Source: Candidatus Omnitrophota bacterium
GTDB lineage: Bacteria > Omnitrophota > Gorgyraeia > 2-02-FULL-51-18
Assembly (NCBI GenBank): GCA_016197155.1
Contig: JACPWF010000016.1
Coordinates: forward strand, 1-44,542
Reading direction: 5' to 3'
Length of the DNA: 44,542 nucleotides
Below, one piece after another: positions 25,860-36,461 of the stretch. The first letter of the stretch is position 1; each line of letters begins with the position of its first letter. The position numbers and the translations under genes were made by a program. The notes beneath the pieces are model-generated. The model did no database searches. It was not told the origin of the DNA and saw only the letters and a list, made by a program, of their open reading frames with translations.

Positions 25860-27125
25860 GTGGCGATCTCGTTTTTTTCGCGCCAATATCAGCAGCTTCG
25901 ATCCGAGGGCACAACTGCTCTGCGGCGCAAACTGAGGAGGCTGCGATTACTGCTCTTGAGGTTTTTGTCTCTGGCAGTTGCCATTCCAGTGATCCTTCTG
26001 ATACGAGCGATACGGCCGATACTGTGGATCAGGTTTGGTCCGATTCGTTCGGATGTCCTTGGTCATTTTGTGTTCAACACAGAATATTATCTGTGCCGTA
26101 GAGACAAGAGCCAGTTCACCTCCTTGGACCTTTTTTACTTTGAGCATAACCCTCCGGTCAACAGCCAATGGGCCTTGATGATACAAAGGGTTCTCACTGT
26201 CCACTCTTTCATTTTCTTCCTCGACAAAGCCAATAGGCTGATTCCTGGGGGTACTAGACATTTTGCCCGCCTACTCCCAGAAGGGCGGGGAAGCATAGAT
26301 CCTGAAGGCTTGCTGGCGCAAACCGAACCTCACCTGAATTTCACCAGCGAGGAGGAAAGGTTAGGCCAGAGATTTCTCGAAGAGACCGGCCTCAGACAAG
26401 ATGAGCGATTCGTGTGCTTGATCGTAAGAGATTCAGCCTACAAGAACTCTATCCATCCCGCCGTTGACTGGTCGTACCATGACTACCGAGATTCACATAT
26501 TGACACCTATAGATGTGCCGCTTGTGCTTTGGCGGAACAGGGTTACTGGGTCTTTAGAATGGGGAAAGCTGTGCAAGACCCGTTCCAAGCCAATCATCCT
26601 CGCATCATCGACTACGCCAAATCTGATGATCGCAATGATTTCCTGGACATTTGGCTGGTAACCCATTGCGAATTCGCAATAACAACTGGGACTGGACTTG
26701 ATGAGGTCTGCACTGTTTTCAGGCGCAAGTATGTCCATGTCAACCAAATTCCCGTTGGTGGAACTCGCAGTTTCACCCCTAGTCTCGTGACATTCAAGCA
26801 ATTAAGATGGAAGTCAAGTGGGGTGCCCCTAAGCTTGAGGGAACAGATAGCAACGGGCAGTATCTATGCATTGCACAAGAGTGCGTACGACAATCTAGGC
26901 ATTGAGATCGTCGATAATACGCCCGAGGAAATCCTGGAAGCGGTTCTGGAGTTTGAAGCATTGCGAACCGGTTCTTACGACGAAACTCGTGAAGATATGG
27001 AGCTACAGGCCAGGTTCTGGGCCATTCTGGGCGAATGGGCTGCTTTTGGCAAGTACCACAACAGTATCCAGGCCACGGTGAGTCCCTCGTTCCTCCGAAA
27101 AACCCACCCCTGGTTCCTAGCCTAG
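25860..27125 (+). CDS. TIGR04372-like putative glycosyltransferase
   Basis: 'LWIRFGPIRSDVLGHFVFNTEYYLCRRD', 'FVCLIVRDSAYKNS', 'HDYRDSHIDTYRCAACALAEQGYWVFRMG', 'DIWLVTHCEFAITTGTGLDEVCTVFRRKYVHVN'. Confidence 0.75.
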   Translation: MAISFFSRQYQQLRSEGTTALRRKLRRLRLLLLRFLSLAVAIPVILLIRAIRPILWIRFGPIRSDVLGHFVFNTEYYLCRRDKSQFTSLDLFYFEHNPPVNSQWALMIQRVLTVHSFIFFLDKANRLIPGGTRHFARLLPEGRGSIDPEGLLAQTEPHLNFTSEEERLGQRFLEETGLRQDERFVCLIVRDSAYKNSIHPAVDWSYHDYRDSHIDTYRCAACALAEQGYWVFRMGKAVQDPFQANHPRIIDYAKSDDRNDFLDIWLVTHCEFAITTGTGLDEVCTVFRRKYVHVNQIPVGGTRSFTPSLVTFKQLRWKSSGVPLSLREQIATGSIYALHKSAYDNLGIEIVDNTPEEILEAVLEFEALRTGSYDETREDMELQARFWAILGEWAAFGKYHNSIQATVSPSFLRKTHPWFLA

Positions 27126-27222
27126 TCTCCAACCTGCGAGGGGCATCTCTCTCCACCACAAGGCAGGATCCAGTTTTTGGTTCCCCACACGCTGCTGAAG
27201 GATCTATTATTAAGGGGCAAGT

Positions 27223-27996
27223 ATGACCATTAACCGCTCTTTGAGTGTTTTTTTTCCATGCTACAACGACGCGGGAACCATAGGAACGCTTGTTGCGCAG
27301 GCCGACATCGTTGCTCGGGAATATACCGATGACTATGAAATCACTGTAATTGATGACGGCAGTAAGGACAGCAGCAGAGAACTTTTGGTCCAACTTAAGG
27401 ATCACTATCCTCACTTGAAGTTGGTTTTTCACGAGGTCAATCGCGGATATGGAGGTGCACTTCAGTCTGGCTTCCGTAATGCTACCAAGGATCTTGTTTT
27501 CTATACTGATGGAGATGGCCAGTACGACGTGTTTGAGTTGCGGAAATTATTACCTATAATGCAAGATGGGATTGATGTAGTGAATGGCTATAAGATCTCA
27601 CGCTCTGATCCGGTTCACCGAATTGTTATCGGCAACGTCTATCTCTGGTTAATGCGTCTGCTGTTCAACTTTCATGTCCGAGATGTGGATTGTGACTTTC
27701 GGCTTATCAGGCGGAGAGCTGTTCATTCGATACAACTTGAACACACCAGCGGTGTCATCTGCCTGGAACTCGTGAAGAAACTGGAACTAGCAGGGTATCG
27801 GTTTGTTGATTATCCTGTTCATCATTTCCACAGAACCTATGGCCGCTCTCAGTTCTTCAACTTCAGGAGGCTATTTGCCACGGGCCTGAATATCTGGCGG
27901 CTATGGTGGAAACTGATGGTGCGCCGCGCTACGCCTACTGCTATCGCACACCACGCCCCACCTTCCACAGTAGACAAACAATCAGACACTGCTTGA
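27223..27996 (+). CDS. Glycosyltransferase family 2 (polyprenyl-phosphate sugar synthase-like)
   Basis: 'LSVFFPCYNDAGTIGTLV', 'ITVIDDGSKDSSRELL', 'NRGYGGALQSGFRNATKDLVFYTDGDGQYD'. Confidence 0.92.
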   Translation: MTINRSLSVFFPCYNDAGTIGTLVAQADIVAREYTDDYEITVIDDGSKDSSRELLVQLKDHYPHLKLVFHEVNRGYGGALQSGFRNATKDLVFYTDGDGQYDVFELRKLLPIMQDGIDVVNGYKISRSDPVHRIVIGNVYLWLMRLLFNFHVRDVDCDFRLIRRRAVHSIQLEHTSGVICLELVKKLELAGYRFVDYPVHHFHRTYGRSQFFNFRRLFATGLNIWRLWWKLMVRRATPTAIAHHAPPSTVDKQSDTA

Positions 27997-28007
27997 AGTC
28001 AAAAGTT

Positions 28008-29045
28008 ATGGAAGAGTGGAACAAGATGGCGCAATATGGCGATGCGTTTGAAGGAAAGAAGATCCTTATCACCGGAGGACTGGGTTTTATCGGCTCAACT
28101 TTAGCTGCCAGGTTAGTCAATTTGAACGCCGAGGTTGTTCTTGTCGATTCCCTTATTCCTGAGTACGGCGGGAACTTTTTCAACATTATCGGAATCAAGG
28201 ATCGGGTCAAGGTGAACATCGCTGATGTTCGCGATGTATATAGCATGAATCACTTGATCCAAGGCCAGGACTATCTATTTAACCTGGCGGGACAGACCAG
28301 TCACCTCGATTCGATGAGAGATCCATATACCGATATGGAGATCAACTGCCGTGCTCAATTATCCATACTCGAAGCATGCAGAAAGCATAATCCTGGGGTA
28401 AAGGTGATTTTCGCCAGCACACGCCAGATTTACGGCGTACCCGATTATTTGCCGGTTGATGAGAAGCACCTCCAGCATCCTACGGATGTGAACGGTATCA
28501 ACAAGATGGCTGGAGAGTGGTACCATATCATCTATAACAACGTCTATGGTATTAGGGCTTGTGCGCTAAGATTGACCAATACCATTGGCCCACGTATGCG
28601 TGTTCGGGATACGCGGCAGACTTTCCTTGGTTGGTGGATTCGGTCGCTATTTGAAGGCAGAGATATTGAGGTTTTCGGAGATGGAATGCAGCTTCGCGAC
28701 TTCAACTACGTTGAGGATGCCGTAGATGCGTTTTTGGAGGCTGCTAGCTCTGAAGCGGCGAACGGTAAGATCTTCAACCTCGGGGGCACAGAAATCATCA
28801 CTTTGAAGGAACTAGCTGCACTTATGGTTGAGATCTACGGTAGCGGAACGTTCCGTATTGTGCCCTTTCCTTCCGATAGAAAGGTGATAGACATTGGCCA
28901 CTATTATGGCGATTTTGGATTGATACACCAAACGCTGGGGTGGAGTCCAAGTACCTCCCTCAGAGTAGGCCTAGCCAACATTTTGGAATACTATTCAGCC
29001 CATGGTGCTCACTACTGGGGAGGTTCAGATGATCCCGTTCGGTGA
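28008..29045 (+). CDS. NAD-dependent epimerase/dehydratase (start trimmed from 27903)
   Basis: '[40 protein letters not shown]', '[13 protein letters not shown]', 'FASTRQIYG'. Confidence 0.9.
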   Translation: MEEWNKMAQYGDAFEGKKILITGGLGFIGSTLAARLVNLNAEVVLVDSLIPEYGGNFFNIIGIKDRVKVNIADVRDVYSMNHLIQGQDYLFNLAGQTSHLDSMRDPYTDMEINCRAQLSILEACRKHNPGVKVIFASTRQIYGVPDYLPVDEKHLQHPTDVNGINKMAGEWYHIIYNNVYGIRACALRLTNTIGPRMRVRDTRQTFLGWWIRSLFEGRDIEVFGDGMQLRDFNYVEDAVDAFLEAASSEAANGKIFNLGGTEIITLKELAALMVEIYGSGTFRIVPFPSDRKVIDIGHYYGDFGLIHQTLGWSPSTSLRVGLANILEYYSAHGAHYWGGSDDPVR

Positions 29046-30126
29046 TCTGGCGAGGCAATACCAGATTTATAAGGATGAGATTGATGCTGCCGTTGCCCAA
29101 GTTTTCAATCGGGGATGGTACATTTTAGGTGAAAAAGTAGAGCAGTTTGAGATCGCGTTTGCCCGTTATTGTGGAACTCAATATGCAGTAGGGGTCGGAT
29201 CTGGAGTAGATGCTCTTCACTTGAGTCTCGTCAGCCTTGGTGTGGGTGCCGGAGATGAGGTTATTACCGTAGCAAATACCTGCGTTCCGACTCTGTCAGC
29301 AGTGTCGCTCGCAGGGGCTACGCCAGTGTTAGTTGACGTGGATCCCGCGACGTATACGATGGATCCTCAACAGATCGAGCAGCGGATCACAGATCGAACT
29401 CGTGCCATTCTTCCGGTTCATATCTATGGGCAATGTGCAGATATGGATCCGCTATTGGAGATAGCACAACGCCGAAGCCTTTTCGTTATCGAAGACTGTG
29501 CTCAAGCACATGGGGCCACCTACAAAGGAAAGAAAGCGGGCTCGATGGGGGTAACTGGTTGTTTCAGTTTCTACCCCAGCAAAAACCTAGGTGCCATGGG
29601 CGACGCAGGCTTGGTCACGACAAACGACGCCAAACTGGCAGAAAAACTGAAACAACTTCGAAACTACGGCCAAGAGCAGAGGTATTATCACTCGATTAAG
29701 GGATTTAACAGCCGGCTTGATGAACTACAGGCTGCAGTACTGCTGGCCAAACTCCCTTACCTGGATTCGTGGAATGCACGCCGCCGCGAGATTGCATCAA
29801 TCTACAACCGAGGATTGGCAGACGCCAAAGTTGTCTGTCCCGTGGAGGCTTCTGATCGATGGCACAACTACCATCTCTACGTGATTCAAGTCTCTAACCG
29901 CGAACGATTTCAGGGCCAACTCCGCGACCTGGGAGTCCAAACGATGATCCACTACCCGGTGCCCATCCACCGGCAGGAAGCCTACAGTGAAACCCGGGAC
30001 CAAGTACGTTATTTAGCTCAAACTGATATGCTTTCTCCGCAGATTGTAAGCCTTCCTATATTCCCGGAAATGACGAACGACGAGATTCTGAGTGTCGTGG
30101 AGGCAGTACGGAGTGTCACCGGCTAA
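29029..30126 (+). CDS. DegT/DnrJ/EryC1/StrS family aminotransferase (start trimmed from 29002)
   Basis: '[54 protein letters not shown]', '[22 protein letters not shown]'. Confidence 0.95.
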   Translation: MIPFGDLARQYQIYKDEIDAAVAQVFNRGWYILGEKVEQFEIAFARYCGTQYAVGVGSGVDALHLSLVSLGVGAGDEVITVANTCVPTLSAVSLAGATPVLVDVDPATYTMDPQQIEQRITDRTRAILPVHIYGQCADMDPLLEIAQRRSLFVIEDCAQAHGATYKGKKAGSMGVTGCFSFYPSKNLGAMGDAGLVTTNDAKLAEKLKQLRNYGQEQRYYHSIKGFNSRLDELQAAVLLAKLPYLDSWNARRREIASIYNRGLADAKVVCPVEASDRWHNYHLYVIQVSNRERFQGQLRDLGVQTMIHYPVPIHRQEAYSETRDQVRYLAQTDMLSPQIVSLPIFPEMTNDEILSVVEAVRSVTG

Positions 30127-30148
30127 GACACTCTGGGGGTAGAATAAC

Positions 30149-30889
30149 ATGGAACCCGCCGAGTACAGAATTATGTCCCAGGTAGAGGATACGCACTGGT
30201 GGTTCCTTGGACTTCGGCATCTGACGCTACAAAGCATTTGTCGATACGCCATAGGAACGAAAAGTTCGATCCTCGATGCTGGTTGCGGAACAGGAGGACT
30301 TCTGCGTTTCATCAGTGCCCAGTCTCGGTCACATCGACTAGTAGGCATCGATATCTCACGGATAGCACTCGACCTTCTGCGAAGTGCCGGTAAACCCTCA
30401 GTAGCCTGTGCCTCAGTCGAGAAACTACCTTTTCGGTCTCAGTCTTTTGATGTTGTAACTTCGCTTGATGTGCTGTATACACGGGGAATTGATGCCCATT
30501 GGGCGGCACGGGAATTCTTCCATGTCCTGAAACCCGGCGGACTCTTGATAGTCAACCTTCCAGCATTTGAGTTCATCCGAAGCACACATGATAAAGCAAT
30601 CCGTACGGGACATCGTTACCAAAAGAGAGAAGTAGTAACTCTCCTTGAAGGAGCAGGATTCTCCGTTACAATTGCAACATACTGGAACACCTTTCTCTTC
30701 CCCATAATATGCCTAATTCGACTTCTCCGTTCGAGGGATACATGCCGTCAACACTCCTCTGATGTCAAGGCTACGCCTTCAGCACTAAATTATCTGCTTC
30801 TTCAAATTCTTCGGCTAGAAAACCGGCTAGTTGCCTCTTTACCACTTCCCTTCGGCACTTCGGTTTTTTGCATTGCCCAAAAACAATAG
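30149..30889 (+). CDS. Class I SAM-dependent methyltransferase
   Basis: 'SSILDAGCGTGGLLRFI', 'SFDVVTSLDVLYTRGIDAHWAAREFFHVLKPGGLLIVNLPAFEF'. Confidence 0.9.
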   Translation: MEPAEYRIMSQVEDTHWWFLGLRHLTLQSICRYAIGTKSSILDAGCGTGGLLRFISAQSRSHRLVGIDISRIALDLLRSAGKPSVACASVEKLPFRSQSFDVVTSLDVLYTRGIDAHWAAREFFHVLKPGGLLIVNLPAFEFIRSTHDKAIRTGHRYQKREVVTLLEGAGFSVTIATYWNTFLFPIICLIRLLRSRDTCRQHSSDVKATPSALNYLLLQILRLENRLVASLPLPFGTSVFCIAQKQ

Positions 30890-30946
30890 TATCCCGTTTG
30901 ACATAGGTATTCTTCCCCGTTGGGAACCCCCCGATCATCCTCAGAA

Positions 30947-32830
30947 ATGAATTCCTCTACCAACACCACTAGATACATAGCAGCGGCCTTCGTTCTCATT
31001 TCGGGGGTGACGTTGAGCCTTTTGGGTCACTGGGAAATGGGCGGTGAGTCCTGGGGGTACTGGTTCTTTGCTCGACTCTTTTCCGAGAGTGGGCAATTTA
31101 ATATTTTCGACCGTAGCCCACTCTACATATTGTACCTCAACGCTTTTCGATGGCTTGGCTACCCCTATTGTGTAACTGGGGAGTATATTGTTTCTGGACT
31201 AATCGTTTCCGTGTCCATCGCTTGTTTGGTACGCCCATATTGTAGCCTAGCCTCTTCGGTTTTTGCCTCGTTCTTGTGGATTCCTACTCTCCTCTTGGGG
31301 ATGGAGCCCCCCCCACAAAAGCTGGCAATAGCATGCAGCTGTTTTGCTGTGTCGATACGACGGGGATCAAACAGTAGGCTGCAGATTGCCTCCTCGTACG
31401 CCTTGTTCCTACTTGCATATCTTTTTCGCCCTACCTACATAGTTCTAATCCTGATTTTTCTAGTCTGGGATTTTGCTCAGCTAGTTAAGAAGAATGGGAT
31501 CCTCGCAGTTCCTTCTTCGATACGTCCAAAGCTATCCACAGACTGGGGCATGATCCTCGTTCTCTGCCTATGCATGTGGTTCTGGATTATGCAATCACCA
31601 CATCAATTTAATAACGCCCATTTTTCTAGTACCACATGGTTCCCGGGCGATAACCCAAAGTCGCTTGGAGAGGCCCATTTCATCCAAGGGTTCAACTGGA
31701 AGTATATCGAGCACAAATACGGGGCTTTTGAAGGAAGGGATTTCTACTTTACGAACCAAGAAGTATTCCAGGGAGCGACTAACGTACTGGGTGCAATACG
31801 CGCCAATCCGCGATTTCTCTTTGAACAGGTTACCAGAAATATCATCACGGGCGTCCAAGTCCTAATAGCCTTTGCCACAGAACTGCCGGTCTACAGTTTC
31901 CACTTCTTTGTAATTTCAACCTTCTTACTTATTGCTGTATACTATGGAGCATTCCGCCTGTCGCAGTCGAACACGCCAATGATCTTGTTTGTGCTCGGTC
32001 ATATTCCTCTTATTGCCTCGGGATTTACAGTAACACCTGAGAGTGTCAGGCATTACTGCCCCATTGTGGCAATTCTGTCCATGAGTGCCTGCTGGTTTGG
32101 CGCTCAAGGACAAATCATCCTGCAAAAACTCCCACCTTCCAGACTGTTGTTGCGAATCGGCTTGGCGCTAGCGTGTCTAATCTCTCTTTTCCTCTTCTTG
32201 CGAATCACATTTAAACCCATGAGCCAGAGGGGTACAGTCTTTGTCATCATTGGCTATCTTGTCGCGCTTTCCATTGTGCTTATAAGTCGTTATGGAAGTC
32301 AGGACCATAGAAGTCAAAAATGGCTTTCGCTATTCAGGTTGGTCGCTGTACCAATGGCCTTGATGGCTCTCTCAAATGGTGCTACTAAGTGGGTGAGTCT
32401 GTTTGGAAGTATCATAAATGATATCCGCCAAGCAGATATTCGAGTACTGGAGAGTCGGGGTGGTCAGTCAATGAAGACGACTTTCAACGAATTAAAACCT
32501 TTACTGCAAAACAAGAGAGGTATACTATCTCTCGAACATAGCTTTGTATATGCATTTATGGATGTACCCTTGGATAGGATCTATGATGTTTGGGAAATAC
32601 CTCCTTTTGGTCGTTTGGGTGATTCCCCTTACGACGGCTTGCAACCAAACCGAGTCGATTGTGTTTTGGTTTCGAAATCGTTGGCAACAGCGGTAGGTGC
32701 AGCAACCAACACTCAACTCCGTTATCAGAACTATATCGCGCCATATGTCGATACCCTGGTTTCGATGGGCGCGACTTCCTATAACATCACGGGATTTGGC
32801 AGAGTTGTTGCACTTGGAACGCACCCATAA
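30947..32830 (+). CDS. Polytopic membrane protein, possibly glycan polymerase/GT-C-like
   Basis: Multiple hydrophobic segments (e.g. 'YIAAAFVLISGVTLSLLG', 'LLLRIGLALACLISLFLFLRI', 'FVIIGYLVALSIVLI'); ATG 30947 inside track ORF 30920..32830. Confidence 0.65.
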   Translation: MNSSTNTTRYIAAAFVLISGVTLSLLGHWEMGGESWGYWFFARLFSESGQFNIFDRSPLYILYLNAFRWLGYPYCVTGEYIVSGLIVSVSIACLVRPYCSLASSVFASFLWIPTLLLGMEPPPQKLAIACSCFAVSIRRGSNSRLQIASSYALFLLAYLFRPTYIVLILIFLVWDFAQLVKKNGILAVPSSIRPKLSTDWGMILVLCLCMWFWIMQSPHQFNNAHFSSTTWFPGDNPKSLGEAHFIQGFNWKYIEHKYGAFEGRDFYFTNQEVFQGATNVLGAIRANPRFLFEQVTRNIITGVQVLIAFATELPVYSFHFFVISTFLLIAVYYGAFRLSQSNTPMILFVLGHIPLIASGFTVTPESVRHYCPIVAILSMSACWFGAQGQIILQKLPPSRLLLRIGLALACLISLFLFLRITFKPMSQRGTVFVIIGYLVALSIVLISRYGSQDHRSQKWLSLFRLVAVPMALMALSNGATKWVSLFGSIINDIRQADIRVLESRGGQSMKTTFNELKPLLQNKRGILSLEHSFVYAFMDVPLDRIYDVWEIPPFGRLGDSPYDGLQPNRVDCVLVSKSLATAVGAATNTQLRYQNYIAPYVDTLVSMGATSYNITGFGRVVALGTHP

Positions 32831-32882
32831 AGCCCCAGTTTCAGGTAAATCGACGACCGCTCTCGGAAGGTGGGCCTGATAT

Positions 32883-34649
32883 ATGGGCGCATTCATCCGC
32901 AACATGATGAGCCAGCACCCTCTGCTTGTTGTCCTGAATGTTGGATTGCTCGTCCTGTCAAGTCTAAGCGGCATGGCGTCGATTTTCTCAATTGCCCCAT
33001 TGATCGATCTGTTTCTCCATCCCGACCTGGCAAACATCAGTTCAATGACTGAGAAAGCGTTTGTGTTGATCCGTTGGTTTCATCTTCCTGTGTCCCAATA
33101 CACTTTCCTGCTTTTCTTTTTGGTTACGGTACTGATGAACAATGGCTTTTTCATCGCCTCCAGGTACTGTATGTTTCGCATGAAGTACGCAATTTCTTTG
33201 GATCTTACCCTTGGTTCTTTTCAAGATTTTTTCAATGCCCGATGGGCTTTTTTCAGCAGCAACAGACAAGGAACACTCCTCAACACCTTCCTGTCTGAGA
33301 TCCAGGTAGTCGGCAATGCCTTGGGATCCATAGCCTTCTTCGTCTCCAGTTTATTCCAATTAATTTTTTTTATGGCTGTACCGTTTTTGCTGTCGTGGCA
33401 ACTAACCCTCGTCTGCCTGGCAACTGCCCTTTTGTTTGCTTGGCCATTCTTCATGCTTGGTAGACTGAATTACCGTTTGGGCAAGCGCAACACTCAGACC
33501 GGTAACGAGGTGAGCAGCGCTATTCAGGAGAGCCTGGGCACAGCCAAAGTGATTATGGGCTTTGGAAATCAACACAAGAGTTTGGCCCATATACAAAAAG
33601 TGTACAACGACCATATCCAAATTACCCTCAAATCGCAAACACTCACCGCAGCGACACCTCTGGTATACGAACCTTTAGGCATGTTGGTGATCGTCATGGC
33701 TTTAATCGTCGGTCAACGCTTCCAGCTGCCGTTGTCCGAATTGGCCGTTTTTTTGTGGGCTTTGCGAAGTAGCGTCCCGCTTATTGGAGACATTATCACC
33801 CGTAGGAATTCTCTCATCAACTTCGTCCCTAGCTACGAACAGATACAAGAGCTTAGGAAAAAAGCAATCGAACAGCGCCAGCCATCAGGAACCTTACAGT
33901 TCACCAAGCTTGATCGGGAGATCAGGTTCGACGGCTTTACGTTTTCTTACTCAGAAGGTCCCCCCGTACTGGCGAACGTGAATCTCTGTATCTCCAAGGG
34001 CAAGATGGTAGCGATTGTGGGAGAATCTGGCACCGGCAAGTCAACCCTCATTGATGCCCTCATGGGCTTCAATACCCCGTGCTCTGGTCGAATCACCATC
34101 GATGATGTTCCTCTGGAGCAATTCGACATCCACTCCTATAGGCACCGTATAGGCTACGTGCCTCAGGATAGTATCTTATTCAATGCCACAATTCGCGAAA
34201 ATCTGGAGTGGTCCTGTGAGGATGCCACCGAAGCCGAAATTAAACGGGCGTGTGTGCAGGCCAATGCGGATGGGTTCATTCGCGAATTTCCGGACGGATA
34301 TGATACTCAAGTGGGAGACCGTGGAGTACGTTTATCTGGAGGGCAGTGTCAGCGGATTGCACTAGCGAGAGCCATTCTGAAGAATCCTGAGGTGCTCATT
34401 TTAGATGAAGCAACAAGCGCACTCGACAGTCACTCTGAGCGATTGATCCAAGAAGCGATCGAGAACATCGCAGGGGAAACCACGGTAGTTGTCATAGCCC
34501 ACCGTCTATCAACAATTGTCAATGCCGACTACGTATATGTGTTGAGGATGGGAACTGTTGCCGAAGAGGGAACATACCACGAGTTGGTTGGAAAGGGTGG
34601 GCACCTGAGCCGTATGACTAAGCTGCAATTCATCCAAGCAAAGGGTTGA
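32883..34649 (+). CDS. ABC transporter, fused permease and ATP-binding protein (MsbA/PglK-like exporter)
   Basis: Walker A 'GESGTGKSTL', signature 'LSGGQCQRIALARAIL', Walker B 'VLILDEATSALDS', TM N-domain. Confidence 0.95.
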   Translation: MGAFIRNMMSQHPLLVVLNVGLLVLSSLSGMASIFSIAPLIDLFLHPDLANISSMTEKAFVLIRWFHLPVSQYTFLLFFLVTVLMNNGFFIASRYCMFRMKYAISLDLTLGSFQDFFNARWAFFSSNRQGTLLNTFLSEIQVVGNALGSIAFFVSSLFQLIFFMAVPFLLSWQLTLVCLATALLFAWPFFMLGRLNYRLGKRNTQTGNEVSSAIQESLGTAKVIMGFGNQHKSLAHIQKVYNDHIQITLKSQTLTAATPLVYEPLGMLVIVMALIVGQRFQLPLSELAVFLWALRSSVPLIGDIITRRNSLINFVPSYEQIQELRKKAIEQRQPSGTLQFTKLDREIRFDGFTFSYSEGPPVLANVNLCISKGKMVAIVGESGTGKSTLIDALMGFNTPCSGRITIDDVPLEQFDIHSYRHRIGYVPQDSILFNATIRENLEWSCEDATEAEIKRACVQANADGFIREFPDGYDTQVGDRGVRLSGGQCQRIALARAILKNPEVLILDEATSALDSHSERLIQEAIENIAGETTVVVIAHRLSTIVNADYVYVLRMGTVAEEGTYHELVGKGGHLSRMTKLQFIQAKG

Positions 34650-34730
34650 CATAGCCGAGGTTACCAATAGTAGGTTATGCCGGCCAATACCCTTTTGTTG
34701 CCCCACTGTGTGTAGGCACTGCATAGTCAC

Positions 34731-35726
34731 ATGAAAATATTGATCGTAGGCCTAGGCAGTATCGGCCGCCGCCACCTCCGCAATCTGAAGGTTATTGCGC
34801 CCGATGCCAAGATCGGGGTGTGGAGACAACGAGCCAAAGAAGCGGGCCTGGGAAATTTGGCACCACTGGTTGACCAGGTCTCTTTTTCGGCGCAAGATGC
34901 GCTGGCATGGGGTGCCGATGCAGCGTTGGTGACCAATCCCGCCACTCAGCACATTGCAACCGGAACTGTCCTTGCCGAAGCAGGAGTCCACCTGTTCGTC
35001 GAGAAGCCTCTGAGCCACGAACGACAGGGGGTAGACGGGCTGATTCGCCTCTGTCATGACCGAAATTTGGTGCTGATGGTTGGTTACAATTTTCGCTTCT
35101 ACAAGCCGCTACAGGTTCTCCGTCAAGCGCTGACTGGTGGTCGAATTGGTCGTCCCCTGGCATTGCGCGCAGAAGTAGGCCAGTATCTTCCGGACTGGCG
35201 TCCTGGTCATGACTACCGCCAGAGTACCAGCGCTCGAGAAGAGTTAGGGGGGGGGGTAGTGCTGGAGTTGAGTCACGAACTGGATTATGTGCATTGGTTG
35301 ATGGGAGAGATTGAAGGAGTCAGCTCTCAAATCGGTCACCTGAGCGATCTTGATATCAGAGTTGAGGATACGGCCGAGATTATCCTGAAGTTTAGGAATG
35401 GCGCTATCGGAAGTATTCACTTGGATATGGTGCAGCGCCCTCCCACACGTATGTGTCGCATTATAGGAACCGAGGGCACGCTTACCTGGGATGGAACAGA
35501 ACACCGAGTGCGTTTGTTCTCAGCTGGTGACAATGCGTGGTCTGACTTGTATGTGGGAAGCGCCGAAGATTACAATGAGATGTACTCCGCGGAGTTGCGC
35601 CACTTTCTCGATTGTGTACGCGAGGAGAGAGCGCCTGTAGCTAGCGGAGAGGATGGACGACGAACCCTGGAGATTGCGCTTGCGGTCAAACATTCAGCAT
35701 CAACTCAGCGGACAGTGAGGATATGA
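34731..35726 (+). CDS. Gfo/Idh/MocA family oxidoreductase
   Basis: 'KILIVGLGSIGRRHLRNL', 'VHLFVEKPLSH', 'GGGVVLELSHELDYVHWLMG'. Confidence 0.92.
   Translation: MKILIVGLGSIGRRHLRNLKVIAPDAKIGVWRQRAKEAGLGNLAPLVDQVSFSAQDALAWGADAALVTNPATQHIATGTVLAEAGVHLFVEKPLSHERQGVDGLIRLCHDRNLVLMVGYNFRFYKPLQVLRQALTGGRIGRPLALRAEVGQYLPDWRPGHDYRQSTSAREELGGGVVLELSHELDYVHWLMGEIEGVSSQIGHLSDLDIRVEDTAEIILKFRNGAIGSIHLDMVQRPPTRMCRIIGTEGTLTWDGTEHRVRLFSAGDNAWSDLYVGSAEDYNEMYSAELRHFLDCVREERAPVASGEDGRRTLEIALAVKHSASTQRTVRI
35247..35256 (+). repeat. G10 homopolymer inside the Gfo/Idh gene
   Basis: gagttaGGGGGGGGGGtagtg, in frame as L-GGG-V. Confidence 0.95.
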
Positions 35727-36457
35727 AGCCTTTTGTTGTAGGATTCATTTTTGCTCGTGGGGGTTCTGAAGGGATCCCGAGGAAGAATATCCGGACAGTC
35801 GGGGGTAAACCGCTCATCGCCTATGCGATTGAGACAGCGCTTGAGAGTGAATTAATCGACAGGGTCGTCGTTTCAACTGATGATGCAGAGATTGCCGACG
35901 TCGCACGCCACTATGGTGCCGAGGTTCCCTTTTTGCGTCCACCAGAACTGGCGCGGAGCGACTCACCTGAGCGGTTGGCTTGGCAACATGCCCTGCGTAC
36001 ACTCGATGCAACTGGAGTCAGCCCCAAAGTTGATGTATTTGTCTGTATCCCGACTACAGCACCACTCCGAACTACGGCAGACGTAGATGCCTGCATCCGA
36101 ACTTTGCAGGAGAGCGACGCAGACATGGTTATTACTGTCCGACCAGCTGAGCGCAGTCCCTACTACAATATGGTTGTGCTGGACGAAGCCGGCTACGCGA
36201 GGCTGGTGATTCCTCCCGACCAATCGCTCCACCGCCGTCAAGACGTTCCCCCGGTATACGATATGACAACGGTTGCCTATGCTGCCAGGCCAGATTATGT
36301 CTTGCGTACAGATTATATTTTCGACGGTAAGATCAAAGCCGTTATCGTACCCTCCGAACGTGGAATTGACATCGATACGGAGCAGGATCTCCAAATTGCC
36401 AACTTCCTGTTGAACCGAACTTGCGGTACCAAGCAAACACCTCTGGCGAGCAGGTAG
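35723..36457 (+). CDS. legF: Acylneuraminate/legionaminate cytidylyltransferase
   Basis: 'FIFARGGSEGIPRKNIRTVGGKPLIAYAIETAL', 'VDVFVCIPTTAPLRTTADVDACI', 'GIDIDTEQDLQIA'. Confidence 0.9.
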   Translation: MKPFVVGFIFARGGSEGIPRKNIRTVGGKPLIAYAIETALESELIDRVVVSTDDAEIADVARHYGAEVPFLRPPELARSDSPERLAWQHALRTLDATGVSPKVDVFVCIPTTAPLRTTADVDACIRTLQESDADMVITVRPAERSPYYNMVVLDEAGYARLVIPPDQSLHRRQDVPPVYDMTTVAYAARPDYVLRTDYIFDGKIKAVIVPSERGIDIDTEQDLQIANFLLNRTCGTKQTPLASR

Positions 36458-36461
36458 CCAC

